DNA of 64,000 nt, taken from contig JAYMGJ010000165.1 in assembly GCA_037178675.1 (NCBI GenBank), forward strand, positions 1 to 64,000, read 5' to 3'. The notes below the pieces were generated by a model, which searched no databases, was not told the origin of the DNA, and saw nothing but the letters and a program-made list of their open reading frames with translations. A program made the position numbers and the translations under genes. How positions within the stretch are numbered: the stretch's first letter is position 1; every line of letters begins with the position of its first letter. Positions 11,898 to 21,954 of the stretch are shown piece after piece. Origin of the DNA: Scleroderma bovista. Its lineage: Eukaryota; Basidiomycota; Agaricomycetes; Boletales; Sclerodermataceae.

Positions 11898-12185
11898 TGT
11901 TGAAGTTGCACGTGCACCTGGCATAAACTGTCGATGAAGTGCGCAGAAGACTGCGACTCATATTAGTGTAGACTTAGTAATAGTCTTCTTTAGAGTAGAT
12001 GTTACATGTCACAGGTCACACATCACAGTCATGCGTCACACTATTTGTTGTATATAAACAGCATACATCGCTTATATAATATAACAGCTCTTGACCAGCT
12101 ACCGCTACCATCTCAGGTTGTGCACTCCACCCAACAGGTGAGTTGGAGTAGCAGTTCCTCTACGTATATAGGTATTGCTTCAACA
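11898..12185 (+). repeat. 3' LTR of copia A (complete, 288 bp)
   Basis: TG...CA termini (TGTTGAAG to CTTCAACA). It contains the TATATAAAC promoter box at about 12050 and upstream GTCAC-type repeats. It is followed at 12186 by ATAGG. Confidence 0.95.
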
Positions 12186-12190
12186 ATAGG
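12186..12190. repeat. Right target-site duplication of copia A (ATAGG)
   Basis: Identical to 859-863 and adjacent to the LTR end. Confidence 0.9.
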
Positions 12191-12684
12191 CAATTTGCCT
12201 GAGAGGTGTTGAGGTGTGTTGTGTTGATGGAACAAGGAAAAAAGGCTAGTGTCTCAAAACATGCTGGTGTCTCAAAACCCACCAGATGACTGTATCTGAA
12301 CGAATACGTCAGAAGGCTGACAATGTTAACGAAGTAACAATTGTAGTGGATTAAGGAAGATACGTGACCAGTTACGAGTACATACCTGTCACCAAATGTG
12401 CCAAGATGTCCAGTTGCCCCAAAATTCAGGCTGTGGCTACAGTATATCCCACAACAGATCCCGTATGGTGTTGTATGCCAGATCGGGCTTGCCCCAGAAT
12501 TTTTGATGCAACATTGAAGTATTCCAGTGAGCATCCAATGAGTTAACTGCAGTTTGTAGCCTTGGGAAGTGCCTTCTGACCAATTCACTGCCAGGGTCCC
12601 TGACTACGGTTGGGACAACGTGTTGGGACCTTACTCCCCCAAGGAAACATTTCCGCAAATGTACAGAGGAGCTCTTGCATCAAC
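12191..12684. other. Host spacer between copia and gypsy insertions
   Basis: About 490 bp of pre-insertion sequence. The minus strand has a 73-codon open frame (12437-12658) with protein-like composition, but no family was recognised. It may be a relic of an older gene or transposon now cut by the gypsy element. Confidence 0.3.
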
Positions 12685-12689
12685 AAGCC
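12685..12689. repeat. Left target-site duplication of the gypsy element (AAGCC)
   Basis: AAGCC precedes the LTR at 12690 and recurs at 20685-20689 right after the other LTR. Confidence 0.92.
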
Positions 12690-13059
12690 TGAGATGACCC
12701 TAGGCAAAACACCAAGGACCCAACCACACACTAAGACTCTGAGAGGATAGGATGCGAGTGTCTAGAGCAAAGACCCAAGATGAGCTCGAATGGGGAGCCT
12801 CTGGGTGCTGGATTGCACGGTATATATACTACTATACATGAGGGCTATGCGAGGCTATCCACGAGGCTATGTGCAGGTAGAAGGCTACATAACGACATCA
12901 CTGTGGAGCTAAGGCTATGTGTAATGATGTCAAGGGTGGCAGCGTGTACAGCACAAGGTACAGGTCTAGACTAGGTAGATAAGATAGAGGCTGTACACTA
13001 AGATAAGATAAACACTATCTAACCGCAGATTAGATAGGATAAAAAGTTGGGCCATAACA
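12690..13059 (-). repeat. 3' LTR of the gypsy element
   Basis: 370 bp, nearly identical to 20315-20684. On the minus strand it starts TGTTATGGCC and ends GTCATCTCA. Confidence 0.95.
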
Positions 13060-13073
13060 CTACTCCCCCCTCA
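13060..13073 (-). other. Polypurine tract of the gypsy element
   Basis: The minus strand reads TGAGGGGGGAGTAG directly inside the 3' LTR. Confidence 0.8.
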
Positions 13074-13196
13074 GGTGCAGGATTCCAGACTGCAGAACTG
13101 AGCGTTGCAAACCGTGAGGTTTTTGGGGATACGACTAAATAACAAGTCAAAGTCCGCTTGGGCCATACAAAGTTTCCGAGGAGCAGAGGGGTTTTC

Positions 13197-14420
13197 TCAG
13201 TAAAAGCGCTCGACTACCAGAGGAGAATTCTTTAAATTTGACGAGGGTTCCCATGTTCTCTCATGTTCTTCGTATCCTTTCCAGTGTACCAGATACTGGA
13301 GTTGCCTTTTATAAATACGAGAAGCCACAATATAGTCTACTTCGTATTCTTCATCGCGTTCTTCAGAAACGTGTACCGGACCGGGCCGAGACACAGGCTG
13401 TCCGGGAAGAGGACCTAAATAAGGTTTTACTCGCGAAACATTCACAACCGGGTGAATCTGAAGAGTTTTCAGGAGCTTAAGCTCAACCGCATTCGGAGTT
13501 ATGCGAGTGACCTCATAGGGACCAATCCACTTTTCCGTAAGCTTCTTAGAAACGTGATTTAACATCCGAAGGTTGTCCGTAGAAAGCCAAACCTGCTGGC
13601 CTACAACATAGTCCGGGGCGGGATTTCTATGCTTATCTGCCTGAAGCTTCATATTACGTTTTGCCTTCTCAGAGGACTCAACAACTTTATTAAATATAGT
13701 GGCAAAGTCTTTAGCCGCTGGGGCTACTGTGTCCACAGGCTCAACACCCATATGAGGGGAATAACTCCAGGTGATTCCGAACGGTGAATCAGTGGTTACC
13801 TCCAAAACCGTGTTGTTCCAGACGAACTGGGCAATTTTGATCCATTTGGCCCATTCGTCCTGTCGATCGTTTATGTAGGTTCGGAGATACTGATTAATCT
13901 CGCGGTTCAACTGCTCCGTTTGACCATCGGTCTGAGGGTGAAATGCCATAGACATTTTCCTTTTTATGCCTAAGAGTCTATACAACTCCCCCAGGAAGTT
14001 GCTTGCAAAGACCGATCCGCGGTCTGACACAACGGAAGACTGGAGTCCATGTTGACACCAGACATGGTCTCTAAATAATTCAGCGGTTGATAGGGCGGTT
14101 TCCTCCTTAGTACAAGGCACAAACACGACCTCCTTGGAGAACCAATCAACCACAACTAATATATAATTGTAACCGAGGGATTCTGGCATCTCGGTAAAGT
14201 CCATAGTGACATCAAGCCACGGTCCACTAGGGGTAGGGAGAGGAACAAGACTTCCAGAAGTCCTTTGATTCGATACCTTGGACTGTTGGCACTTTTGACA
14301 GTGCTTCATGTAGGTCTGAATCTGCTCCTTCATCCCTTTCCAGGAATAATGCTTCCAGAGCGCGTTATACATAGCTTTTACTCCTTTATGGCCAGCAACA
14401 GGAGAATTGTGAAAGTTCAT
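13197..14420 (-). pseudogene. gypsy integrase with C-terminal chromodomain
   Basis: About 407 residues. The N-terminal HHCC finger (HNSPVAGH then CQKCQQSK) is followed by the DDE core (MDFTEMP, VSDRGSVF, QTDGQTEQLNREI). The last 50 residues form a chromodomain with the aromatic cage pattern (YLVHWKGYEEHERTWEP). Chromodomains direct insertion to methylated histone in related elements. The frame is continuous with RNase H except for a TGA just before the first Met, so this is the 3' part of pol, not a free gene. Confidence 0.9.
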
Positions 14421-16343
14421 AATGAGCGACTGTCACTCTTCGTAAGACTGATCAGTGACGTCGATCAGTTTAATAGATACCGGGTTTAACAGGACCTGGT
14501 CCTTGTTGTCTTCGGAACTAGATACGTAATGGTCTGATCGCCTGCTAAGCGGATCCGCAACGTGCATTTGGGTTCCCTTTTTATAGATAAGTGAATAGTT
14601 AAACCGCATCATCCACATTTGCCAGCGTGCTTGGCACTTAGACAAGTTCTGTGACTTAGTAAAGTACGTTAAATTATGGTGGTCCGTATATATCTCAAAA
14701 GCGTAAGGAGTGGCTTCGAGATAATGGCGCCAGGCCTCAGTTGCTTTTATGATGGCCAGCATCTCTTTATCGTGAATAGGATAATTTCATTCTGGAGGTG
14801 TCATGGAATGTGACATGTACGCGACGGGTCTGAATTCACCGTCTTCGCACTTCACGGATATCACTCCCCCGACGGCGAACTCAGATGCATCGGTTTCAAG
14901 GCAGAATTTGTGGTCTTGGTCGGGGTACTGAAGTACCGGAGCATGAGTAAAGGCGGCTTTCAAAGCCTCAAACGCAGCGTGTTCTTTCTCTCCAAAGTTA
15001 AACACTGTATCTTTACACGTAAGGTCTGTCATAGGCCTAGCCATGATCGCATAATCTTTAATGAAGCGTCTATAGAAATTGCCGAGACCTAGGAACGCGC
15101 GAACCTGTTTTACGTTCGTTGGCTCAGGCCACTTCAAAATAGCATTAACTTTTTCAGGGTCCATTTTGATACCCTCACGTGACACGATCATACTGAGGAA
15201 GTCGACTTCGGTGACTCTGAAGCGACACTTCTCGGGTTTGACAAACAAGTCGTTATCATGTAAACATTTCAAAACTTCCAGCACAATTCTATCATGCTTT
15301 TCCTGATCGTCCGTATCCGTAAATATCATAAGGTCATTGATATACACCACGCAGACATCCGACATATCGTGGAAGATCTCATTCATCATCTTTTGGAATG
15401 TCGCGGGTGAATTACAGAGACTGAAATACATAACTAATGGCTCGAAAGCCCCATTGTGCATTACAAACACAGCTTTCCATTCATCGCCTTCGCGAATCCT
15501 CACATTGTTGTAACCCCAACAAAGATCCATTTTCGTGAAGAGTTTGCAACCCTTAAGCTTGTCAACAAGCTGAGAGATAAGCGGCAGCCAATAGTTATTT
15601 TTAATCGTCCAGTCGTTTACATAATGGTAATCCTGTACCATGCACTTTTTGCCGTCCTTTTTCGGGATAAAGAAGACTGGTGATGTCTGCTGACTAATAG
15701 AAGGCCGAATATATTCTTTAGCGAGTTGATCATCAAGGAACGATTTGACTTCTTTTTGTTCATCAACAGAGAGTGGAATAAGTCTTCCCTTTTTGGGTGG
15801 GAAGTCTTTTTTTAGATCAATTCCATGATCCCAAGGTTTTCTTAGCGGCATGCGCTCCGACAACTTTTTACTAAATACATCCAAGAACTCCCAGTACTCT
15901 TTAGGTACCTGCTTTTGAGCTTCTTCTAGAGTCGACTCATTGATAGTGACCTTTGATTCATGAGCTTTTAAAGCTTGCACCCAAGTTTCCTGAGATTCGT
16001 TTTCCCGTTAGCAAAGCATGTCTCCAAAAGTGACTTGCACTCTGGAGGACACCTAGTTAAATTAACCTTGCTGGTTACCCAATCTATATCGGGATTGTGC
16101 TTCTGAAGCCAGGTGTGGCCAAGGATAAGTGGCACTTTTCCAAGGCATGTGACAGCACACCACAGCTTTTCAGCATGTTTCCCAATACCAATTGTCAGCA
16201 ATACATAATGCGTGATATCGCCCTCCTGATTCCTAGTGCCATCTACATTAAGCACAGGGACGGGCTTTACCAGCTTAGATAACTGAAGCCGCTGATCAAG
16301 AGCCCAGCTCTTGTCAACAAAGCAACCAGTAGTGCCACTGTCT
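14421..16343 (-). pseudogene. gypsy pol: protease C-part, RT and RNase H (broken)
   Basis: Read downward from 16343: SGTTG and the rest of the retropepsin, a frameshift near 16000, RT (motif MDLCWGYNNVRI), RNase H (TDASEFAVGG and YTDHHNL). In the RT catalytic box the first Asp of YIDD is Asn (YIND), which should abolish activity. TGA stops lie at 14784-14786 (where related elements have ERNYPIHDKE) and just upstream of 14421. All are explained by single C-to-T or G-to-A changes. Confidence 0.88.
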
Positions 16344-16631
16344 TGTTGAAGTCGCACGTGCACCCGGCGTAAACCGTCGACGAAGTGCGCACAAGACTGC
16401 GACCCATATTAGTGTAGACTTAGTAATAGTCCTCTTTAGAGTAGATGTTACATGTCACACGTCACATGTCACAGTCACGTGTCACACTATTTGTTATATA
16501 TAAACAGTGTCCACCACTTATATAATATAACAGCTCTTAACCAGCTACTGCTACCATCTCAGGTTGTGCACTCCACCCAACAGGTGAGTTGGAGTAGCAG
16601 TTCCTCTATGTACATAGGTATTGCTTCAACA
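16344..16631 (+). mobile_element. copia solo LTR inserted in the gypsy protease
   Basis: A complete 288-bp LTR of the copia A/B family (TGTTGAAG to CTTCAACA) flanked by TGTCT on both sides (16339-16343 and 16632-16636). No internal region remains, so it arose by LTR-LTR recombination. Removing it and one duplication joins VDALLD to SGTTG, the retropepsin active site. Confidence 0.95.
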
Positions 16632-16760
16632 TGTCTAGCAGAGCGTCTACCTTTATAGTATTAAGTGGTCCGCGGATGCAGACCAGTACCGTCACTTCAC
16701 GTTGATGTAGGGGGTGAGTCCCTTGAAGGCGCGAAAATGGGTGTCCGCCCAAGGAGACCT
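16632..16760 (-). pseudogene. gypsy protease N-part
   Basis: The minus strand reads a beta-rich segment ending in KVDALLD, the residues immediately before the catalytic SGTTG beyond the solo LTR. Upstream the frame runs into sequence without recognisable pol content, so the 5' limit is approximate. Confidence 0.75.
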
Positions 16761-17375
16761 GGTCTGGCTTGACTAGGGGAGCTAAGGAGAATAGAGCGCA
16801 GGAGCGCACTCGGAGGTTCCGGGAGTCGAGAGAGAGCAGAGTAGGGGTGAGGAGCGCAGTGAAAATGCACAGGGAGTGCGCGACTAGGGAGTAGGGAGGT
16901 TGCCTAGTGTGTGTAGACACGCGCTAGGGAGAGCTGGGAATAGCGGGATCCACCGGAAATCGTCGGAGCACCGAATAGGGTCGTCTAGGGTCGTCAGAAA
17001 ACAAAGAGAGAGCAGCAGGACACGAGAGAAACGACAGAGAAACACCGGAAACGACAGAACTCGCACTTAGACACTCAGATGGGGGCGGAAAAGAAACTTC
17101 TTATTTTTGTGAGGACTAGGGCTATATACTGAAGCCTAATCCAAGGGGAAGGGTACAAGCGACCCGAAGAGAAGGAGAGAGGATGACAGCGCTAAGAGGG
17201 AACGTAATACTAACATAATGACAGCTGTCAGGGATGCTAAAGCGAGGGGAAAGGCTGAGGGACACAAAGGCAGAAGCTAAAGTGACAGGAAGAGAAGTGG
17301 AGAGCAAACCCTATGTAGTGCGACCCTATGCAGTGCGATGCGGCCCTATGCAGTGAGACCCTATGCGGGAGAGTG
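16761..17375. other. Unexplained purine-rich block inside gypsy pol
   Basis: Between pol N-terminus and protease lie over 600 bp of GA-rich sequence on the plus strand with only short, biased open frames. It may be an eroded insertion; no termini or duplications were found. With the two arrays to its right it makes about 1.2 kb not expected in a gypsy element. Confidence 0.35.
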
Positions 17376-17520
17376 ACCCGACCCGATGCAATGCGACCCG
17401 ATGCAATGTAGCGCGACCCGATGCAATGTAGCGTGACCCAATGCAATGTAGCGCGACCTGATGCAATGTAGCGTGACCCGATGCAATGTAGCGCGACCCG
17501 ATGCGATGTAGTAGTGCGAC
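17376..17520. repeat. 20-bp minisatellite in gypsy pol
   Basis: About six or seven copies of a unit close to GACCCGATGCAATGTAGCGC, with alternating GCGC/GCGT ends. On the minus strand it reads through as a repeating Ile-Gly-Ser-Arg-Tyr type peptide, but this is probably incidental. Confidence 0.88.
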
Positions 17521-18008
17521 TCAATGCTACTCCAAGTGACTGAGACAGTCAGGAAGGGATAGGGATGAGCTACGCATGCAGGACCTTCGCAGGGCCCTAT
17601 CAGGTGTACCAAGCTGCGCATTGGAGAGCTCTCGTGCGGGTAGGGTGCGGGTGGCTGTGCTGAGTAGCGTGGACTAGTCCAAACAGACCCGAAGCTATTC
17701 CGAGTGATCGCGACGCTCGCAGGAAGAGATAGGGAATAGCTACTCATGCGGGACCTTCGCAGGACCCTATTGGGTGTACCAAGCTGCGCACCGGAGAGCT
17801 CTCGTGCGGGTTGGGTGCGGGTGGCTGTGCTGAGTAGCGCGGACTAGTCCAAACAGACCCGAAGCTATTCCGAGTGATCGCGACGCTCGCAGGAAGAAAT
17901 AGGGAATAGCTACTCATGCGGGACCTTCGCAGGACCCCATTGGGTGTACCAAGCTGCGCATTGGAGAGCTCTCGTGCGGGTTGGGTGCGGGTGGCTGTGC
18001 TGAGTAGC
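17521..18008. repeat. 170-bp tandem repeat in gypsy pol
   Basis: Near-identical segments start at 17571, 17741 and 17911 (period exactly 170 bp); the third is cut at about 18008, and a diverged piece precedes the first. The 5' part of pol runs into the array and hits a stop, so the array disrupts the polyprotein. Confidence 0.9.
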
Positions 18009-18515
18009 ACGAGCGAGTTCGGGTGAATACTGACCGGTATATGTGCACCTAGAGACGCATGTGTCTCTACAACGTTCCATTGTGAAGGACCTTCGCAAGT
18101 CCATAAAAACTTCCAAGTTGCTGGTGGGACTTTCCGGTTCCTTAGATGCCAAAGAAGGAGAAGAAATATTTTTATTCAATCGGGAATTAAGCATGCTTGA
18201 TTTTACTTCCGGCACCAAGCCCTTTGCAGGGACCCCCTTAGAAGGTACAGAACAGTCCGAGTTACAGTCCATAGTACCGATCGACAAAACAGAAAAGCGA
18301 GAAGGAGAAACCAAGACGGGAGAAACTACAGAAGACACTTTTTTGTGGGTTTTCGCTATTTTTGTACGTAGCAAAGCAATGCGGTATTTAAATATTTCCT
18401 GCACTGCAGGAGTAGTAGCACGAGAGAGTCTATAGTCCAGAATACATACAGCTGTGTCCAAAGAAGACTCAAGAGCGAGGATGCCCATTTTATCCTCACT
18501 CACTAATCTTTTAAA
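17910..18515 (-). pseudogene. gypsy pol N-terminal segment in the -1 frame
   Basis: A roughly 200-codon frame overlaps the end of gag in the -1 register. It follows gag through the TTTAAAA heptamer (18509-18515) and lacks its own ATG near the overlap, as expected for a frameshift fusion. The first 130 residues look protein-like (helical, Ser/Lys-rich); the last part runs into the 170-bp repeats and stops at 17910. Confidence 0.6.
18503..18515 (-). promoter_or_regulatory. Predicted -1 ribosomal frameshift site at the gag end
   Basis: The gag frame ends GAT TTA AAA GAT TAG on the minus strand. The heptamer T TTA AAA fits the X XXY YYZ slippery rule and lies one codon before the gag stop. The -1 frame continues open into pol. 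A downstream stimulatory RNA structure was not assessed. Confidence 0.65.
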
Positions 18516-19501
18516 TCCCTGAAGAACACCTGCATCTCTGCAAACATCATTCCTCTGACTGCACTTAGCCAGTCATCCTCCGGCTGGGCTTGCGTTGCCC
18601 GTGCTTGTGGTTGCCCACAATGAGGGCGGCGCGGCTTTGTGCACTCACGTGCAATGTGGCCAAATAACTGGCAATTGTAGCATTGGGGCCCTTTACCCCT
18701 TTGCTGGTTTGTCTCAGCGGCACCTATATCCATAGGGACACCACTCCTGGATGCGGCTGACGACGAATAACTTTGGCCCTGGTAATATCAGGCCGAGCCT
18801 TGCCCTTGGAGGTTGATGAGAAAGAGTTCCTGGGCTCTTCCCATCGCGCGAGCAGAGTTTGCAAGCTGAACATACGTGTCCCAATGCATCCCCTGTATAT
18901 AGATCTGCTCCAAGAGTTTCCTCTGGAGCGCATGTTCGAGCAGATCGTGAGCGTAATCGTCCACACAGCCACCCTGGTTCTTGAGCACCTCGAACTGCGT
19001 TAAGAAATCATCAATTCTCTGCCTTGGGCCCTGTCTGAGGCAGAGAAGCTGGGCACGTGCCCACTCGACATTGTTACCGGGGAGAAAGAACCTCTCTATC
19101 TCCTCCGAGAAGTCGTCCCAAGTGGGCCAGGCTGGTGGGGGTGTGGGTTGTCTGGCCAGGACAGGCGGGGCGTTGGCGAGGGCCTGGGCTGTCACCATGC
19201 AGCTGTCCAGATGGACCTGAGCCCACCAACCAGCCTTCGGGCCAGTGAGCCGAGAGAGTACTGCAGCGGTGACCTGTGCATCGGTCGCTCCCTCCATCGA
19301 GATCTGAAGCCAGATCTTGATCTTGGACCACCACTTGTGAAACTTCTGCGGGGAGCCATCATAACTCCCGGGATCTGCGACCACCTTCTTGCGCGGCGGC
19401 GGTGCAGGCTGAGGCTGTGCAGCCACAAGGGCCACGATATGTGCTTGGAGGTTAACTTGCCCCTGGATAAGCTGGGCAAGGAGCTGGTTGAGGTCTGCCA
19501 T
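18503..19501 (-). CDS. gypsy gag with CCHC zinc knuckle
   Basis: Starts MADLNQLLAQ at 19501. It has a helical capsid-like region with WWSKIKIWLQ and FLTQFEVLKNQ, then a CX2CX4HX4C knuckle (CYNCQLFGHIAREC) near 18660. It binds genomic RNA and forms the particle in this class. The reading frame shifts around 18730-18790 (two overlapping open frames), so one indel probably breaks it; otherwise it is the best preserved part of the element. Confidence 0.82.
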
Positions 19502-19507
19502 GATGAC

Positions 19508-20301
19508 CTAGTAGGGGTGGAGGCGGGAATAGGGGGTAGGTCTTTGTTTAACCGGTTGAAGGCAGGAGGACCGGAACATGCAGCGGCGAGCGAGTGGGAG
19601 GTCTGGCAGGTGCGGGACAGGAAGGGAATGGTGGAAGCCGAGGAGGACTTGAATTTCGAAGTCGCTGACAAGGCGACTGTATGCGGCAACGGCATTGGTA
19701 AACTGGAATTCTTCTTCGATTGCCGACTCCCTTTCTTGTACTTTGACAAGGGTGTCAGGGTGGGGACCGTAAATGATCGCCAAGCGCTCCTGTTGCGCTT
19801 TGACGAGGTGGCAGGGGAACTGGTAAGGTATGGTGACTATCATAAGGGGTGACGTAGGAGTAAGGTTACTTGGGACTAGATCCCCACAGGTGTTCCACTA
19901 AACTAAGCACAAGACTCTGTTCGCCTGTCGCGCTTGCCGGGTCAGGGCAGTGGCACAGCTATGCAGAGAACAAGTGGCTAGTGGCTGCAGATCACAGTTC
20001 TACCTCTGCATGGACGCAGGAACTACGAGGTAACTATGTCTCAATCGCCTTGAGGCTGTGAACCTCTCTTGAACGGGCGCTGACCTTCAGACACCAGGCA
20101 CGACCCTGGGCTGGTGTACAGTACATAAAGGATACGGTGCTAAGAACTCCCAATGCCGAAGCACTATGGGAACGGCGCTAAAGGCTGGCCATGAACGAAA
20201 CAGAAGGTGTGAAGATGAATCTCCTTAACCCTGGAGTCCGGGTATAGTTTCCCTTTACTAGGCTGGGGAACAGTGCGTGGAAGAACAAGTAGATGGTTTA
20301 G
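19508..20301 (-). other. gypsy 5' leader with a possible small upstream ORF
   Basis: About 790 bp between primer site and gag. The minus strand has a 111-codon frame (19508-19843) ending just before the gag ATG, whose first half is helical and charged. It may be an extended gag N-terminus or an upstream ORF; no family recognised. Confidence 0.4.
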
Positions 20302-20312
20302 ATTCGAGCTCA
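20302..20312 (-). other. Self-complementary primer site of the gypsy element
   Basis: The minus strand reads TGAGCTCGAAT two bases inside the 5' LTR. It is an exact 11-nt complement of ATTCGAGCTCA within the LTR (minus strand, 20416 down to 20406), which lies about 30-37 nt after a TATATATA box and so would be the transcript 5' end. This is the arrangement of Tf1/sushi self-priming elements. Confidence 0.7.
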
Positions 20313-20314
20313 GG

Positions 20315-20684
20315 TGAGACGACCCTAGGCAAAACACCAAGGACCCAACCACACACTAAGACTCTGAGAGGATAGGATGCGAGTGTCTAGAGCAAAGACC
20401 CAAGATGAGCTCGAATGGGGAGCCTCTGGGTGCTGGATTGCACGGTATATATACTACTATACATGAGGGCTATGCAAGGCTATCCACGAGGCTATGTGCA
20501 GGTAGAAGGCTACGTAACGACATCACTGTGGAGCTAAGGCTATGTGTAATGATGTCAAGGGTGGCAGCGTGTACAGCACAAGGTACAGGTCTAGACTAGG
20601 TAGATAAGATAGAGGCTGTACACTAAGATAAGATAAATGCTATCTAACCGCAGATTAGATAAGATAAAAAGTTGGGCCATAACA
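20315..20684 (-). repeat. 5' LTR of the gypsy element
   Basis: 370 bp, with a TATATATA box at 20446-20453 on the element's sense strand and the predicted transcript start near 20416. Followed by AAGCC at 20685-20689. Confidence 0.95.
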
Positions 20685-20689
20685 AAGCC
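20685..20689. repeat. Right target-site duplication of the gypsy element (AAGCC)
   Basis: Identical to 12685-12689. Confidence 0.92.
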
Positions 20690-21473
20690 TTCCTCTTGCA
20701 GATTTCTGGCCAGATCAACCACATTTCGAGAACCTAATATAACTGGTTAGAGCCGGATTGCTACAGATTTAATATCCTCAGTGATATTGTAATCGTTTTG
20801 GAATTAAACATCGAATGGCAATAAAGACCATCCATGGGCCATGCAAAAGTTTAGCCCCATGGGGATTGAAGTAAATCATTATCCAACTGTCGCCAAAAGG
20901 GTGCTCCAACTCGGAGGGACAATACGGATGAGGGACAATACGATTGAAAGGCGAGCAAACCATAGTAAAGTAATACCGCCAATCAGCACGATACGATGTG
21001 AGTATCGCGGAATTGTCGGGGATTTGAATTCTGAAGAAAATTGTATCAGGAGTTGTATGTAAGACAGGTGGATGTGCCAAACCAAGGCCGTTGATGGCTA
21101 TGTTTTGAAATACGATTGAGTAGGGTACAAGTTAGTCTCCCTTAGGCAGAACGAAGACCGGATTGCGTTCCCTCTCGGTCAGTACAAGTAGCCAGGTAGC
21201 AACGACGGAGATGTAATTGCAGCACAGTGCAAAAGCTGCTCTAAAGTCATGCAAAAGTCTTCGTACTATGGGATACCAAAAGCACAAGCAAACGGTGGAT
21301 AGAAAAATAGTTATATCATCAAAGACAATTATCAGAGCTGAAGATCACCGACATCAGCACCCGCGCTCATAGATGCATATGTAGAGTGCTTGACACACAT
21401 ACTCAGATGGTCTTTCTATTGGATACAGTCGATCCTAGTCGATTCCATCAGCATGCGCATACTCACGAATGCT
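20690..21473. other. Unannotated spacer
   Basis: About 780 bp without a recognisable gene. A 100-codon minus frame (20778-21080) and its partner frames show no known motif. Confidence 0.4.
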
Positions 21474-21479
21474 TGAAGG
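21474..21479. repeat. Left target-site duplication of the inverted-repeat element (TGAAGG)
   Basis: TGAAGG abuts the left inverted repeat and recurs at 25552-25557 directly after the right one. Confidence 0.75.
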
Positions 21480-21650
21480 TATGAAGTTCGATTTGTACAA
21501 ATATTATTTACCCCGAAATGATTACAAATGATTTATGCCGAATACAATCTATTTACACTGAATGCAAATGATTTATGCTGAATACAAACTATTTACACCG
21601 AATGCAAATGATTTATGCTGAATACAAACTATTTACACCGAATGCAAACT
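21480..21650 (+). repeat. Left terminal inverted repeat with subterminal 20-bp units
   Basis: Begins TATGAAGTTCG. The first 31 bp are the exact reverse complement of 25521-25551, and a further stretch to about 21560 matches inside the right repeat after a 21-bp insertion there. From 21541 to 21645 the units AATACAAACTATTTACACCG and AATGCAAATGATTTATGCTG alternate with a 40-bp period. Confidence 0.85.
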
Positions 21651-21954
21651 AGTTTTTATGCTGCATACAAAGTTGAGTCTACTACTATTAACTTTCTAAG
21701 TCAGCGACCATATAAAGAATGCTAGTAGTATTCCCCTTGTGATCACACATGAGTTACAAGAAATAAATTTATTAAAGAAAGCTAGTAGTAACTGTGAGAT
21801 AGGTTTTGTGCTATAAGTGGGTGGTCTAAATATGGAAAACTAGAAAAAATTAATTATTATAAGAAATTGTATGGGTGTCACTGGAATAGTCAGGCAAGTG
21901 TGATAGGATGAAAGGAGTGACAGGATAAAAATAAGGTATACAAGTGCTCTACCT

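Larger units (their letters stand above)
864..12185 (+). mobile_element. Ty1/copia retrotransposon A, split by a nested copy B
   Basis: The element starts with an LTR piece (864-920), is interrupted by copy B (921-6365), and resumes at 6366 with the rest of its 5' LTR, primer site, gag-pol, polypurine tract and full 3' LTR ending at 12185. ATAGG flanks the whole. Internal order is gag, protease, integrase, RT, RNase H, which defines Ty1/copia. About 32 bp of its own 5' LTR is missing at the B junction. The gag-pol carries several TGA stops, so it is not autonomous. Confidence 0.93.
12690..20684 (-). mobile_element. Ty3/gypsy chromovirus, 7,995 bp, degenerate
   Basis: Two 370-bp direct repeats bound the element, and AAGCC flanks it on both sides. 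On the minus strand the order is 5' LTR, leader, gag with zinc knuckle, pol N-terminus, protease, RT, RNase H, integrase and chromodomain, polypurine tract, 3' LTR. Integrase after RNase H defines Ty3/gypsy, and the C-terminal chromodomain defines a chromovirus. It is broken by stops, a frameshift, a solo LTR and a tandem-repeat block. Confidence 0.95.

Noticed and set aside
864..12185. The opposite copia copies as a palindromic gene amplification or hairpin
   Set aside because: Only the outer LTR ends carry a shared duplication (ATAGG), and B interrupts one LTR of A; a nested insertion explains every junction.
16344..16631. The LTR at 16.3 kb as part of the gypsy element
   Set aside because: It matches the copia LTR family, has its own TGTCT duplication, and interrupts the gypsy protease frame.
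17376..17520. 20-bp repeats as a CRISPR-like array
   Set aside because: There are no unique spacers between units and the context is a eukaryotic retroelement.
18043..18435. 130-codon plus-strand ORF inside the gypsy element
   Set aside because: Antisense of the pol N-terminal frame; no motif and no start context.
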